Shown piece by piece: positions 63,880-64,000 of a DNA stretch of 64,000 bases. Both the position numbers and the translations under genes were made by a program. This DNA comes from Candidatus Kuenenia stuttgartensis. GTDB taxonomy: Bacteria; Planctomycetota; Planctomycetia; Gemmatales; Gemmataceae. Every line of letters starts with the position of its first letter. Within the stretch, counting starts at the first letter, position 1. The notes below the pieces were generated by a model. That model saw only the letters and a list, made by a program, of their open reading frames with translations, made no database searches and had not been told where the DNA came from. The stretch covers positions 1 to 64,000 of the forward strand of contig CAMCLK010000025.1 of NCBI GenBank assembly GCA_945875585.1. The letters are read 5' to 3'.

Positions 63880-64000
63880 CAGTGGACCCGGTTCTATCTC
63901 TGCTGAAGAATATATTTCCTATTTGAAGCTTCAACCGTTGGATCGTGAAGGAGGGTGGTATCGGGAGACTTGGCGTTCAAATGAAAGCATCCAACTATCA
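63863..64000 (+). CDS. Cupin DUF985-family protein, 5' part only
   Basis: 46 codons to the right edge, ATG at 63863 inside the end of the phosphoesterase gene. The sequence ISAEEYISYLKLQPLDREGG followed by WYRETWRSNE matches the start of DUF985 cupins (I-x2-LgL-x-PHPEGGyYRETYRS), which form a small beta-barrel of unknown function. The metal-binding histidines would lie beyond the edge. Confidence 0.8.
   Translation, partial: MTSHVDSGPGSISAEEYISYLKLQPLDREGGWYRETWRSNESIQLS

Noticed and set aside
1..64000. CRISPR arrays, rRNA genes, prophage genes
   Set aside because: No regularly spaced short repeats, rRNA-like sequence or phage structural genes were seen.

Overview
The window reads as a chromosomal piece from a planctomycete, most likely a member of the Gemmatales/Gemmataceae. 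I infer this from the combination of methanopterin-linked C1-transfer genes (ftr/fhcD and fhcC), a hopanoid cluster, a DUF1559 pseudopilin, a DUF6288 protein, an isolated rsmH with no cell-wall cluster around it, and many genes with weak or absent Shine-Dalgarno sequences. No rRNA operon, phage or CRISPR array was seen. Species cannot be named from the sequence alone.

Layout. 1-2768: the start of a SGNH/sialate O-acetylesterase gene (cut by the left edge) behind a secreted PDZ/HEAT DUF6288 protein. 2769-7500: an accessory, more AT-rich stretch with two IS3-family transposase remnants, two diverged copies of a ~280 bp repeat flanking a secreted formylglycine-generating-enzyme-like protein, a small cysteine-rich DUF5522 gene, a frameshifted AlbA/RecG-like pseudogene, and a tRNA-Pro(GGG) whose 3' end faces this stretch. 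7594-10910: a GTPase/DUF697 protein coupled to a large membrane protein whose own P-loop has lost its lysine. 10983-20083: a Tat-exported oxidoreductase, then ftr-fhcC-flavoprotein, then hopanoid genes hpnA-shc-hpnH-hpnG, all co-oriented. 20086-28596: diguanylate cyclase, sigma-70 factor, a propeller protein, a cysteine-desulfurase-like protein, MaoC hydratase, gltX and a PfkB kinase.

28694-40001: isocitrate dehydrogenase and alanine dehydrogenase, a three-gene ABC exporter operon, an intradiol-dioxygenase-like protein, an M28 peptidase, a GT2 glycosyltransferase with a multi-spanning partner, and panD. 40060-42609: a DUF1559 pseudopilin preceded by a cobalamin riboswitch, then pyrC. 42626-50243: a CrtI/PYROXD2-like oxidoreductase divergent from an error-prone DnaE2-type polymerase with an E. 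coli-style LexA-box-like palindrome just before it, then an amidohydrolase and a GH57 branching enzyme. 50256-64000: di-heme cytochrome c, small unknown proteins, rsmH, a phosphoglycolate-phosphatase-like HAD, an FHA-GAF histidine kinase, the whole 2-oxoglutarate dehydrogenase complex (sucA-sucB-lpd), a BON protein, a metallophosphoesterase and the start of a DUF985 cupin gene.

The most noteworthy items are the B12 riboswitch in front of a pseudopilin, the SOS-like box at dnaE2, the GTPase/pseudo-GTPase pair, and the packing of C1-carrier and hopanoid genes into one co-oriented run.
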